From the NCBI GenBank assembly GCA_002633025.1, contig NMRB01002350.1:21940-85939 (forward strand): 64,000 bases of DNA, read 5' to 3'. The position numbers were made by a program, and so were the translations under genes. Below the pieces are notes generated by a model. It worked only from the letters and a program-made list of their open reading frames with translations. It was not told where the DNA came from and ran no database searches. Shown piece by piece: positions 1-10,128 of the stretch; position 1 is the first letter of the stretch, and every line of letters begins with the position of its first letter. Origin of the DNA: Notospermus geniculatus. Lineage: Eukaryota; Nemertea; Pilidiophora; Heteronemertea; Lineidae.

Positions 1-47
1 CTTAAAAATATTCCTGGCAGAAACACTGAACATTCATTGAAGCTTAC

Positions 48-902
48 CTAACTCCGTCAAATACTCCATCAGCTGATCAGCGAGGACCCCAAAACCATAC
101 GCATCCCTGGCATGAAGTGGAGGGGGCTCCTTCTTGGCTCCAGATTTCAATTTGTCCTCAGGAGGAATGCAGTCCCGGTCACGACTGGCTGTACACTTCT
201 CAATGAAGTCTTGTGACAGACTTGCCACGCCGCATGCACACTCCATCCCTCCGAGTTTCCACGCACCATCAGTTCCGACGAAGATAGATGACATACAGAT
301 GTTGTTGTGACTGACAGCAGCCTGTGGGAGAAGTAGATAGAATGTTTAGATAGGGCTCTCAAGGAGATTTTCAGGTGACGCACAGGGCTAGAATTAATCT
401 GTGGCCATGGGCCACGGTGCCCTACCCTTTGGCTTTTGTGCCCCTGGAAATGTGCACAGGACAAAAGCCAAGTTTTCTTTATTAATTCTCAAAGGTGCCC
501 TCTTCTTACAAGTGCCCTAAATTTTGCAAGAATTGGCTTGCCCTTTTCAAATCCTAAGTCTAGCCCTACGCACTGTTCAGCTACGGTACACAAAAAAACA
601 CAATTTTTCTGTAATTAGGACAAGGACCAAATATACAGTGAGGTACCAGAGTTTGTACCAGCATGAGTCAGGCATACGAAATTCCATGTCAGTAGGCCCT
701 ATACACCTACACTTACAGCGTCATGAAGAAATGTGATTCCCTCGATTATATTGTACATGCCAGCAAGGATTTCACAAGGACTTAGGCCCTCGATCACCTG
801 ATCCAAACATTTCACTGGCTCCGTCACCAAGACATGGTTCCCAGAAATCTTGCCATATGCTAAAAACTTTACTATCGTAGGGTGGCGGATTGTCTTCAGG
901 TG
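48..902 (-). CDS. SCYL3: SCYL3 (PACE-1) pseudokinase, two internal exons
   Basis: Two minus-strand exons, 717-902 and 48-321, with consensus splice sites and compatible phase. Together they encode about 153 residues of a kinase-like N-lobe and C-lobe. The first exon reads HLKTIRHPTIVKFLAYG and continues to FLHDA; the second carries SHNNICMSSIFV followed by WKLGGME. These match SCYL3, where the catalytic HRD is replaced (here SHNN) and the DFG is replaced (here LGG), so the protein should be catalytically dead. SCYL family proteins act as scaffolds in Golgi and membrane traffic, and SCYL3 binds ezrin; that role is family knowledge. The gene continues off the left edge through the donor at 47. 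The upstream first exons were not found in the repeat-rich DNA to the right. SCYL1/2 is a less likely alternative because the local wording fits SCYL3 best. Confidence 0.85.
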
Positions 903-1862
903 CTGAAACAAAATGGTTTTAAAATGTACAGCAGGTAAGTCATAAGATACGCTACTTAAGAGGATCACAGGGATCTGCTGCTGATGGTGGGGGTGGGGGG
1001 TCAGTCATGTCTATNTGGCCCCATCACCAACAACACACCCAACACACAAACATAGCTCCTTGCCCAGTTCCTTCCACTGGGTATTTTTGAAGGTACCCCT
1101 CTAATACAGGTTTATGCAAGATATGAAGACTCTCGGTGAAAGAACTGTGGCAGGTTCGTTACTTTTGTCGAACTTTGACCTCTGTAACCTTGAAAAGTAG
1201 GTCAAATCAAAAACCCGTTACATATATTATGTATCCTATTTATATACACCTACTTATAAAAATTTGGAGATGATCCAGTCATTAGTTCAGGAGTTATTGC
1301 ACTTTTTGTGTTTTTGGTTTGACCGGGTTTATTTATCGAGCCGCTCGATGAATAAGCACTTCTTTCGGTCTTATGTGTCAAGCCGCTCGATGAGGAGTAC
1401 GTGGATTCAGTGTTATTTATCGAGCTAGCTTGACAAGCAGGGTTCAAATTCAGCATTGTTCGTCGAGCTGGCAGTAAAGACACACCTCCTCAAGAATATG
1501 CATGCAATGGCTTCAGCTTGTTTAGTTCGGAAGTCGGCAGTGTGGTGGTGCCGCCATTGCTCGCAACATGGAGGTCTCCGAAGCCAAATCATCCTTTTTT
1601 CAACCCATGTTTCTGTGTGATGATCCAAATTTTAGACACTGTGGTCGCATGCCTAGCTTCAGACTCTCGGTTTTCGTCAGTCTCAAGATTAATCCGCTGG
1701 GGTTTGTGGGTCAGAATCTGCCGGTGAGTCCAGGGTGTGCCCAGCAGGATGATGCGACGATTCTGTAGACGATTTTATCAGTGTCACCACTAAGAAAAAA
1801 CAACTAACCAGTTGTTCTAAAAGAAGAAAAACAAGCAAAAGCAAAAAAATGAAAAAAATGTA
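903..1862. other. Intergenic or SCYL3 5' intron, no gene seen
   Basis: No coding exon is recognisable. The stretch has one ambiguous base near 1015 next to a G-rich run, and a few repeats of a CGAGC-type motif around 1335-1480. It probably lies within the 5' intron of SCYL3, since the upstream exons of that gene are not in view. Confidence 0.4.
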
Positions 1863-1935
1863 ATGCCCACACGAGAATCGAACCCTCGACTTCAGGGCTG
1901 TAGTCCCTACATCTTTGCAATGTGCCAATCAACAC
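1863..1935 (-). repeat. tRNA-derived SINE fragment
   Basis: On the minus strand there is an A-box-like TGGCACATTGCA and a B-box GAGGGTTCGATTCTC, followed by an AT-rich tail. The arms do not form a full cloverleaf, so it is a SINE head rather than a working tRNA gene. Confidence 0.5.
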
Positions 1936-2099
1936 ACTGAAGACAGTGGTAGAGTATTTATCACCTGGTTCCGGAAATACGGGCAGCTCGACGTTTAAGC
2001 CCAATTTTCCTTACTGTTTAGCGAGCCGGGCTTGATAAACAGCCACTTCGTTTTGGTTTTGGCCACCTGGAGGCCAAGCCAAGAATCGAATAGGACCGA

Positions 2100-2830
2100 A
2101 ACTTGGTGTTATGGGTCATCTGACCTCTAGCGTCCAATGGAACTACCTAGTAAGTCACATTTTTAGAAAAACTGAGTTAAGGCCAAATTCGTACTGCATA
2201 GGTATTTTTCCACCATAATAAACAGTTTTTGTTTACAAAATGTCCGCCAAAGCCTCAGAATGAGAAACGTAAAGCATACTAGTAGTAAGTGCACCACTCG
2301 GTCAATGCTTCCCAAAGTAAAACCTAGTAAGAGCACACTTGCCTGCTTTGTTCAGTGATATGCACATGTTACTTACTATGTTTTTCCTCTGTACCTCATG
2401 TGAGTCACTGAAGTGTGCTGGAGTGTTTACGAAGTTCAAAATGGTTTTAGTTTTAAAATTAATAAACTTTCTATTCGTCTATTTACAATTTGTCTCATTT
2501 ATTACTCCAAGGGACATCAGTAAGCATCAGAATTGTGACTTGCTAGGTTTTTACCTTTGCAAAGTTAGCATGAAAACAGAGGTAAAACACAGCAAGTCGC
2601 ATTTAATCCTGTAATATAACATTTTTTTAAAAACATCTTAAAATGTACTTCAGAACAATTAATTAGGCCTAGGCCTAGAAGTGTTTTCCACAACAAAACT
2701 CTTCCAAGTTGTCATTCCAACTCTTAATATTGGACCTGGAAATATAAACCCATTTTTCTCGAAAATACCAAAATGTGACATACTAGGTAGTTCCATTGGA
2801 CGCTAGACCTAGGGGTATATATGTACCAAG
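2100..2830. repeat. Large terminal-inverted-repeat element
   Basis: The segment near 2115-2165 (containing TAGCGTCCAATGGAACTACC) is repeated in reverse complement near 2770-2815 (GGTAGTTCCATTGGACGCTA). The interior has no transposase-like reading frame. It looks like a non-autonomous DNA transposon. It is followed directly by a GACGAC-rich tail at about 2875-2915. Confidence 0.6.
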
Positions 2831-2918
2831 TTTCAGATCAATAGCTCCAGTGGTTACGAAACGTGCCCTGCTAACGGACGACGACGACGGACGACGACGG
2901 ACGCTGACTGACGACTAA

Positions 2919-3329
2919 AGCTAAGCGCACATGTCCGACAAAAAGCCTTCCGAAATGTATACGTTTACCGGATCCGTTATCGGATTGAAATGGGACACAT
3001 TGATTGACACTTGCCACCGCACATGGCCGTTATTATCATCCGGAACGAATTAAGTAACGTATGCGATATCGGACGGTTGGAACATGTTCCATTCATCCGT
3101 CAAAAATAACTGTTGCCGTCCGGTATTCGGAAGGAATTCCTTTATAATGACGTAATTTTGGGATAACCCTTCGATTTTCCCAGTGAGGGAAAAACTGACA
3201 TCCGTCGGTGCTGCGAATTTTAACGCATACATGTGCGCGGTGTTGCCGTGCGTTAAATTGCATCCGGTGAACGGATCCGATAAACGCACACATTTCGGAA
3301 GGTTTTTTGTCGGACATGTGCGCTTAGCT
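2919..3329. mobile_element. MITE with TAA target duplication (411 bp)
   Basis: The ends are perfect inverted repeats, AGCTAAGCGCACATGTCCGA at the left and its complement at the right. A TAA lies on each side (2916-2918 and 3330-3332). A 3-bp TAA duplication is typical of PIF/Harbinger elements. The interior has no transposase. Confidence 0.75.
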
Positions 3330-3332
3330 TAA

Positions 3333-3474
3333 AGCAAGGTTCATTGGCACACGTATCCGATCCGTTTCCAGTCCGTTTGCCCCTAGTTTTCCGGATACGA
3401 CAACGCTGAAGTCCATTTGATAGATTTTTTGCGGACCTGAATCGGACCAATTCCGTGTGCCAATGAACCTTGCT
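3333..3474. mobile_element. Second adjacent MITE with TAA target duplication (142 bp)
   Basis: Inverted ends AGCAAGGTTCATTGGCACAC and complement, flanked by TAA at 3330-3332 and 3475-3477. It shares the middle TAA with the preceding 411-bp element, so the two sit back to back. Its internal sequence is unrelated to the first, but both start with AGC. Confidence 0.75.
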
Positions 3475-3724
3475 TAAAGCTCACGGGTGAGCTAAAAATT
3501 ATTTCAATACCCATTATAAGCTAACTAAGGTCTAAAAATGCCCCGAGTCATATTATTTTGAATAGGTGAAGATTTCACTCGGATATCACCAAAATCTCTC
3601 TATAGGCACCTGGAGGACTAAGTTTACTATCTTAAAACGATTACTTTATAAAAATTATCGAGTAATTAAGTGCAAAACAAATCAGAAAATCACAGAAAAA
3701 GCGGGGAATTCCACCCGAGTTGAT

Positions 3725-5085
3725 CAATAATGAATGTCTTTATGGGGGCACTAGCTTATGCCGACGATATTGTATTGTTGTCACCTACACGCCGTAGTCT
3801 TAGAAAAATGCTGGCCATCTGTCAAGATTATTCTGTTGAGTTCCACGTGAGGTTTAATCACGATAAGAGTCAGCTAGTGTACTTTGGCGATAAGGACATG
3901 GCTCATCTACCCCTTGTATGGGCTGGACAGTCCATATCCGTATCACCATCGGCTATCCATCTTGGACATAGAATAGGAGATAACGTGAACGATATGGTTA
4001 TGGATGATGTGAGAAATGAGCTTTTTGCCAGAACCAATGTTTTGATGGCTATAGCTACTTTTACACTACGCAGAATTTTGGCCCGGATGAACCGTGCCGT
4101 GCTCGACCCGGGCCAGGACCGCCTCAGAAAGAGCATTTTACCCCATTTACACTGCACCATGAAAACAGCGCCAATATCTGAATCGCCGGCTCTCCTTTCT
4201 GTGGAGGTACGAAATCTCCGTCATTTTCAATATGTCTGCGCCCATGATCATTCGCGGCAATGACGTGAGTTCAAGGCCGATAAATGAGCATGCGCACTTC
4301 ACTAAAGGCGAGTCATTCAAGTGGGCCGAGCCCAGTAGCGTGTTTACACAATGTACACTGTGCAGTTTTCCAGCGGAACCGTGCTCGACCCGGGTCGAAC
4401 CCACCTCCTGTTGGGGGGTTCGGCCCGGATGAAAGTAGCACCGTGCCGAGCCCAGTTGTGCCGTGCCAACCCATTTACACTATTACCTTTTTTGCCGCGC
4501 CGTGCTCGACCCGGGTCGAGCACGGTTGAAAACACGTAGTGTAAAAGAGGCCTATGTTTGGACACTGTGACACTGAGATCAGGTACAAGTTGTTCAAAAC
4601 GTTCGCCATGGCACTGTACGGATCCCCATTATGGGATCTGTCAAGAAGGCAATTGGAACGTTTTGCTGTGACTTGGCGTAAATGTGTGAGGAAGCTGTAC
4701 CGGGTCCCGTATTTGACGCGATCTCGGTTGGTTCCGTTGATCTGTTCGGACATAGATCCCGAATTGCAGGTTATGTCCAGATTCGTTATATTGTAAATGT
4801 CTGATGGATAGAGACGCACATGACTACTCATTCTTTCGGTTAAACGAAATCAATGAGATGTTGAATGACCTGTGTTGTGATAGGTCTATTTAATGTATAT
4901 TCTCTGCGAATAAGACATAATTGTACCAACATGTTATAATGTAAACTGGCATATCAGGATCCACTAGTGATCCTTGACCATTCTCACTAGCGCACAGTTC
5001 ATCCAGCACCCGCACCCTTGTTTTCGTAAATTGTACAAACGTACGAATAAAGAATATTATTATTATTATTATTATATATCCATAT
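3725..5085 (+). pseudogene. LINE reverse transcriptase remnant
   Basis: The frame at 3730-4070 encodes the reverse-transcriptase catalytic motif YADDIVLLSPT followed by HVRFNHDKSQLVYFG. After an insertion the LINE resumes at about 4550 with FGHCDTEIRYKLF and ALYGSPLWDLS, then WRKCVRKLYRVPYLTRSRLVPLI, a typical segment downstream of the polymerase domain in CR1/Jockey/L2-like non-LTR elements. The 3' end, near 5040-5085, has AATAAA followed by an (ATT)n run, the usual tail of such elements. The copy lacks its 5' end (endonuclease and N-terminal RT), carries a large insertion, and is clearly dead. Confidence 0.8.
4069..4547. mobile_element. Palindrome-rich insertion inside the LINE
   Basis: The two ends are inverted copies of CTTTTACACTACG. 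Inside, the motif GTGCTCGACCCGGG recurs about four times in both orientations, including a palindrome near 4499-4526. It separates two collinear parts of the LINE frame. No target duplication is clear, so the boundaries are approximate. Confidence 0.6.
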
Positions 5086-7900
5086 CGGAGTAGGCCAGGA
5101 GCTGGCGTTGAAGTTTTGGAACCTCCCAACGTGTTTGGACATTTTCGTCCTCCGCGGTCCAAACACCTCCCTGGGTGGCAGCACCAGATGTCAGTTCAGC
5201 GCGGGAATTCTGCGTCGTCGTTTCGCCTTCAAAGACAGTTCGTCCTCAGTTTTCGCCCTCAATCAAAAGGGTTTGATGGATTCTGCAGCTAGAAATTGCG
5301 TGTTTGGCACCCTGCTCTGTCGTGTAGACGAGAATACCTGTAGAACGTCATTAATTTCGTCACAATGTCCATAGGCCTACCGGAACAGGCCCGGTATAAA
5401 TGGCGTTGAAGTTTTGGAACCTCCTCCCAACGTCTGTCTACGTTCTCAAACCCGAGTTTTTCGCCCCGAGCAAGTTCGCTTGCAACTTCAATATCCCCAA
5501 GAAGTAAAAAAAATGTTTCATAACACGATTCCAATCGTGAGAGAGAGAGAGAATGCATGTTTTATGTTGTATCAAAACACAGCATCAAGAATTCAATATC
5601 GGGTTCCAGTAGCCGGATGTTGCTCACTCTCCATCGCCTTTAGTTGGTCCAAGACGGCAAGACGTCACGTCCTACACCACCAGAAAGCAAATAAGAAAAT
5701 CAATAGGAAATGAAGTGTTCGATCAGTTGATTGCGCCGAATTAGCCGTTCGATTATGCAGTCCGGATCAACAGGTTTTTGGCTGTAGGCGTTCGGACCGA
5801 TTCGTGCGGGGATGACCATGGCATTTATTTGGCAACTGTGGTTCCTGATGATAACCAGCTGGTCCTCGTGTGCAGGTAGGTGAAGAGTCACGCCCGATTC
5901 CTCTCTTATGGAGCGGTCAAAATATCAACTTTACTTGTATGATCACCATTGGTTGTTGGGTCGATCACCGCTCTCACGCGCCTCTAGACTGACGACATTT
6001 TGGCCCAAATTCAATGTTTCTCAGTTGCTGGCCCCTCCTGTGATGCAGTTGCTGTGCCTGTACTAAAGTAGCCTATTATAAAGCTGCCTCTTGGGCCCCC
6101 TGAACATGCTGAAGCGAGTTTACAGTTCGATAATGAGTTTCATCATCCATCATCGTCCGACATCCCGACGACGGTGCTAACGACGAAACGACGTCACTAA
6201 ATCGAAATGCACACCCTCCGTCACATCTCAGCAGTGATTGCTTCCTTCCATTTAGTGGGACTCGAGAAGGCGCAGCTGTGGAAGACCATTTCCAGAGGTT
6301 TCCAGAGGTGCTTCAAGGGGACGTTTTTCAAGCTAAGCATTAATCGAAACTCTGTGTATAGCGAAAATGCGGTTTAAGCCAAGTTTAAGGGCCAGATGGG
6401 AAAACCACGGTGAACTGCCAACCACATTTGAGTTTAGAGGCGCGACATTTTGCTCTGTTTTTTGTTCGTCTTCGGTCGCACCGCTCGCAGCGCCGCTTGG
6501 TGGTGATAAAAAGTTGTGTGGGTTCCTCATTGGGATAGAGTGTTCCGTCGTAGACGAGATCTAACTGCGTCACATTTCATAAGGGATTCTGTCCTATACA
6601 TCCATTCTGCATAATGCATCGTGTAGAAATCGCTAACCTCTTCCTACACTCTGCAGCAAGCAACCAGATTCCGTGTTCAAGGCTTTGGGATTTTCTCGTG
6701 CGACCAATCAGAAGCCTCGGTTCTCATGCGGTAATTTATTCAATACGAGTACGCCGTTCAACTTCGTAGCGGACAACTGGCCTGCTGGCACATAATTGAC
6801 TTCCCATTGCCAGTCCTTCAACAGAATAACAAATAGTCTCCATCGAATATTGCCTTCGCGGCTTCTTTTTGAGTACTTGTAAGTCCTTGCACGGAGACTT
6901 TGCATTCGAAACATATTATTGCGCTGCACTTCTTTTCAACATGGCGGTGGCTGATCGATACTAGAGGGTGTTATTTGGAACGCCCTCTAGTGTCAAGAAT
7001 GGGATTCGAACCAGGCTAGATGGCCGTCAGGGGTGAGCACCAGATGGTCCTATATTGACCGGGTGCGAGATCTTGAATGATGCATGCGTTAGACATTATT
7101 CGACCAAAAATTCACGAGCGAGCGATGAATTTTTGATTCGATTAGGACACCGGGACCGGGTACCAGTCCATCTTAAATGCGTTTTATTCATGATACCAGA
7201 CGTCACTCGACACTCGACACCCGATAAGCAGGACATGATTTGAGTGGGGATAGTGTATACACCGTGAAACGCTTCCGTACAGGAAACGTATAATCAAATG
7301 GCGGAGTGTTCATTATTAAAACATTCGAAATGCACCGGAAGTGTAGCCATGACAACCATGATATTTATCAATCCGCACAATCGACGAACAACAGGTTTTA
7401 TTGGTGCTCAGACTGCACAGATTTCGGCGCTAATTGAAATCCGTTGTTCGGTGCTTAAAGACACACTATTCCGCCGAAAATTCCAGCTTGTATCAGAAGC
7501 TCCGCCAAAAAATTAGCCAATGCCTAATGAAAACAGTTTTCGTTCTCTCATTCAGTCTCCCGAATCGCGATGGGCTAATAACCTTTTTCTAATGAATGCA
7601 TTAATGCTTTCCCAGGGGATTCTTGCTCTTTTTACCTGAAAGAAATCATTGCAGCCATATATCAAGGGGAAATGATCAGGCATAATAGGCGTCATGGCAA
7701 TAACAACTTCGACACAAGTCATAACTTTCGCAATGGATGGCGTCATTAAGAAAATCCGCTTTCAGCTATAAAAATGTTGGAGAAAAAAACCGGTGGTGTA
7801 AAGGGAAAGAGGTCCACCGGAAATTTCTGTCATGGATTGGATCTGCATGGCTAAGAAATACAACTCATTCTGCGCATCACGTGGTCCTTTCAGACCTACT
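5086..7900. other. Intergenic, repeats only
   Basis: Two imperfect direct copies of GGCGTTGAAGTTTTGGAACC begin near 5102 and 5401. A B-box-like GGTTCGAATCCC lies on the minus strand near 6991-7003, next to a short inverted repeat (TAGAGGGTG / CGCCCTCTA) at about 6962-6990. No gene is recognisable. A signal-peptide exon for the LamG gene downstream could be hidden here. Confidence 0.4.
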
Positions 7901-7925
7901 GAGAACTCAATGCAAAATGGCGACA

Positions 7926-7992
7926 GACCAGGAGTCGAACACGTGACTCTTTCTCCTGTCCGACACTCACCACTGCGGCACCGCGCTCCCAC
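7926..7992 (-). repeat. tRNA-derived SINE head
   Basis: Read on the minus strand it starts GTGGGAGCGCGGTGCCGCAG, with an A-box (TGCCGCAGTGGTGAGTG) and a B-box (GTGTTCGACTCC). The T-arm pairs badly, so it is a degenerate SINE and not a functional tRNA. Confidence 0.55.
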
Positions 7993-8038
7993 AACGATGA
8001 AGAGGTTCACTATTAATAATCTGTGTCCCATTTTTCAG

Positions 8039-9353
8039 CCGATACCATCGGAATCTGGCCCATGTCCATTGCGAATGGCCGTGACGTGTCGGAATATCAC
8101 AACCACGGCAAACCCAACATGGAACTCATCTACTACGGTGGCATCAACGGGCCGAATACGGCCGTCTATTTCCCAGGATCGGGCAGACATATACACATCC
8201 CGAAACTTAACGGGCTTACCGGCGGAAGTTTCAGTGTCGGTGCTTACATCAACATGGTGAACCACCCTTTAAAGACTCCAGTCCCGTTTTTTGGGTTGCT
8301 GTCTTCAACGGGCACCACTTTGTTTGTGATTGAAATTACCAACGATCTAAAATTGTCGCACAGATTTCCGGCCAAAGGTTCGAGTGGCGAAACAACGTTT
8401 GCAGTAAAAAAGGAAGCTTGGGCGTTTGTAGGTAGGTTGACGACGAAGGCCCGTTTCCACTGACACCCCCGTGCGTTTCCTGTCCGATTTGCGGTGATCG
8501 GAGGTGGAGGCCTTCATCTTCTGTAGGGCGTATCCAAATTATCATCTGTTTTCATTTGATCTACTTTCCCCTCTGTTCTCCAGGCATGTCCTACAACTCG
8601 AAGACCGGTTTCACTCGAATGTGGATCGATGATACCGTCTCGGAGATCTCCCAACGTACCGACCTTCTCAGTGGCGTCAGCAACGCCGTCATTGGTGCAG
8701 GCAACACCGACAAAGATTGGGGAATTAATTTCAAGGAGGGAGTTATTTCATGTGTCGTTTTGTACAACACTGACACTGCCGACAAGGCTATCATCCAAGC
8801 ACGTCAGACATGCGCATTGTACGGTAGGTGCCACGTGATCAATGACGGGGACCAATCATTCCGCTCACTGTTTTGAATTAGCCAATCAGTCGCGCGCAAG
8901 GGTTGTCACCGTCGGGTCCTGAAGATGTCGCTTTGATCGAGTGCCTCACGGTGGAATTTAACCGTCCAAGGGGAGATCGCGGTAGGACGAAGTGTAGACT
9001 GCATGATTCTCGTCTTTGCCGCTCCACCCCCGCGGCGCTCATATCCAAAGCCGGGAACCAATCCAGACGAAGAACCAATGCTTTTTAATGGCTATTCTCC
9101 TCTCTTTTGCATTGCAGGAAACAGCGCCGTGTTTTCAAAGACTGGCGCAGGCATTCCACCAGCCTCCGTCATGACAAAATCCATCCAAGCCGTCAGCACA
9201 TTCGAGTGCACCAGCAAATGTCTTCGGGAGACCACGTGCCAATCGTGTAGCTTTTCGGACGCAGCAAAAATGTGTGTGCTCGCCAGTCAAGCCTTGAAAT
9301 CCTCCTCCCTGACGCCCTCTGGTGACTACAAGTCGTACAACTTCGGTGCATAG
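8039..9353 (+). CDS. LamG/ConA-like plus PAN/apple domain protein, 3' exons
   Basis: Three exons, 8039-8431, 8584-8823 and 9118-9353 (stop TAG), join in consistent phase to about 289 residues. The first two form a concanavalin-A-like/LamG fold: NTAVYFPGSGRHIHIP, then GSFSVGAYINMV, then WAFVGMSYNSKTGFTRMWID, the usual WxxVAxTYD and IYVDG positions of the fold. The last exon is a PAN/apple-type domain with spaced cysteines (ECTSKCLRE, CQSCSFSDAAKMC) and a C-terminal YKSYNFG. Such proteins are secreted or at the cell surface and bind sugars or proteins. The exon at 8039 enters in phase 1, so at least one 5' exon (signal peptide) is missing. The exact family member is unknown. Confidence 0.75.
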
Positions 9354-10128
9354 ATATGAAGGCAGAAGGCCCTATAGGTGGGGCTACTGAAGACTGAACA
9401 CCAGTGCGCATCATTACCCGATGTTCATTATATTGATCAAACATATTTCAACTTCCAGTTTCTTCCTTTTTGCGCTGTATTAATCCCCGAAATGACCGGC
9501 GCTGATTGGTTGATCGACAATGATGATGATCCCGCAGAAAGCGGGAATGCGCCGGCGCGCGTTCCTGATTCGTCAAATGGGCGTCGTCATGACACTCAGT
9601 GCGGGAGGTATTTGGACAGTGGCACTTCAAATGTACATGTATTTAGTTTCGACTCTTTTCTAGATGGTAACATAAATTATTGTGCTTAACTTGGCGTTAA
9701 CTTTGTCTTTGCGCATCTCCTGCATTCAAGATAATGTCATGATAATATTTTACTGTCAAGACAGAACCGGAAGGAAAATTATGACCTGTTTACCACTCTT
9801 TGGACCGTGGCATGCGGTCTATTTTGAGTAACGGATTTGGTCAGCGTAACCTGTAGGCCTACTTCCTCATTTACAGGCAGTGATAATCAGTAATCGACCA
9901 AGAACCCAATCAAAAGGTTGACACACTGTGATTGGTTCCGGCTAATCGATTCATGACGTAACGCACTGGAATTCCATGACGTCACGCAAAACTTCTATCG
10001 ATCTATTTTTATCAGATTGGGACAGCTTTCTCATGACCTGCGTCGTTGCCATTTGGTTCGAAATAGTGGATATGTGTGCATAGAATTATTGATTGTTTAT
10101 ACCATGTAGGGCATGTTCGGATTAAGCC
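9354..10128. other. Intergenic
   Basis: No coding exon or clear repeat is seen between the LamG/PAN gene and the next start codon. AATAAA-like polyadenylation signals are not obvious in the first 300 bases. Confidence 0.4.

Noticed and set aside
4147-4529. Coding frames in the palindromic block inside the LINE
   Set aside because: They reflect the repeated GTGCTCGACCCGGG motif read in several frames.
7926-7992. Functional tRNA gene
   Set aside because: A- and B-boxes exist, but the acceptor and T stems do not pair; a SINE head is a better fit. The same reasoning applies to 1863-1935 and 31231-31298.
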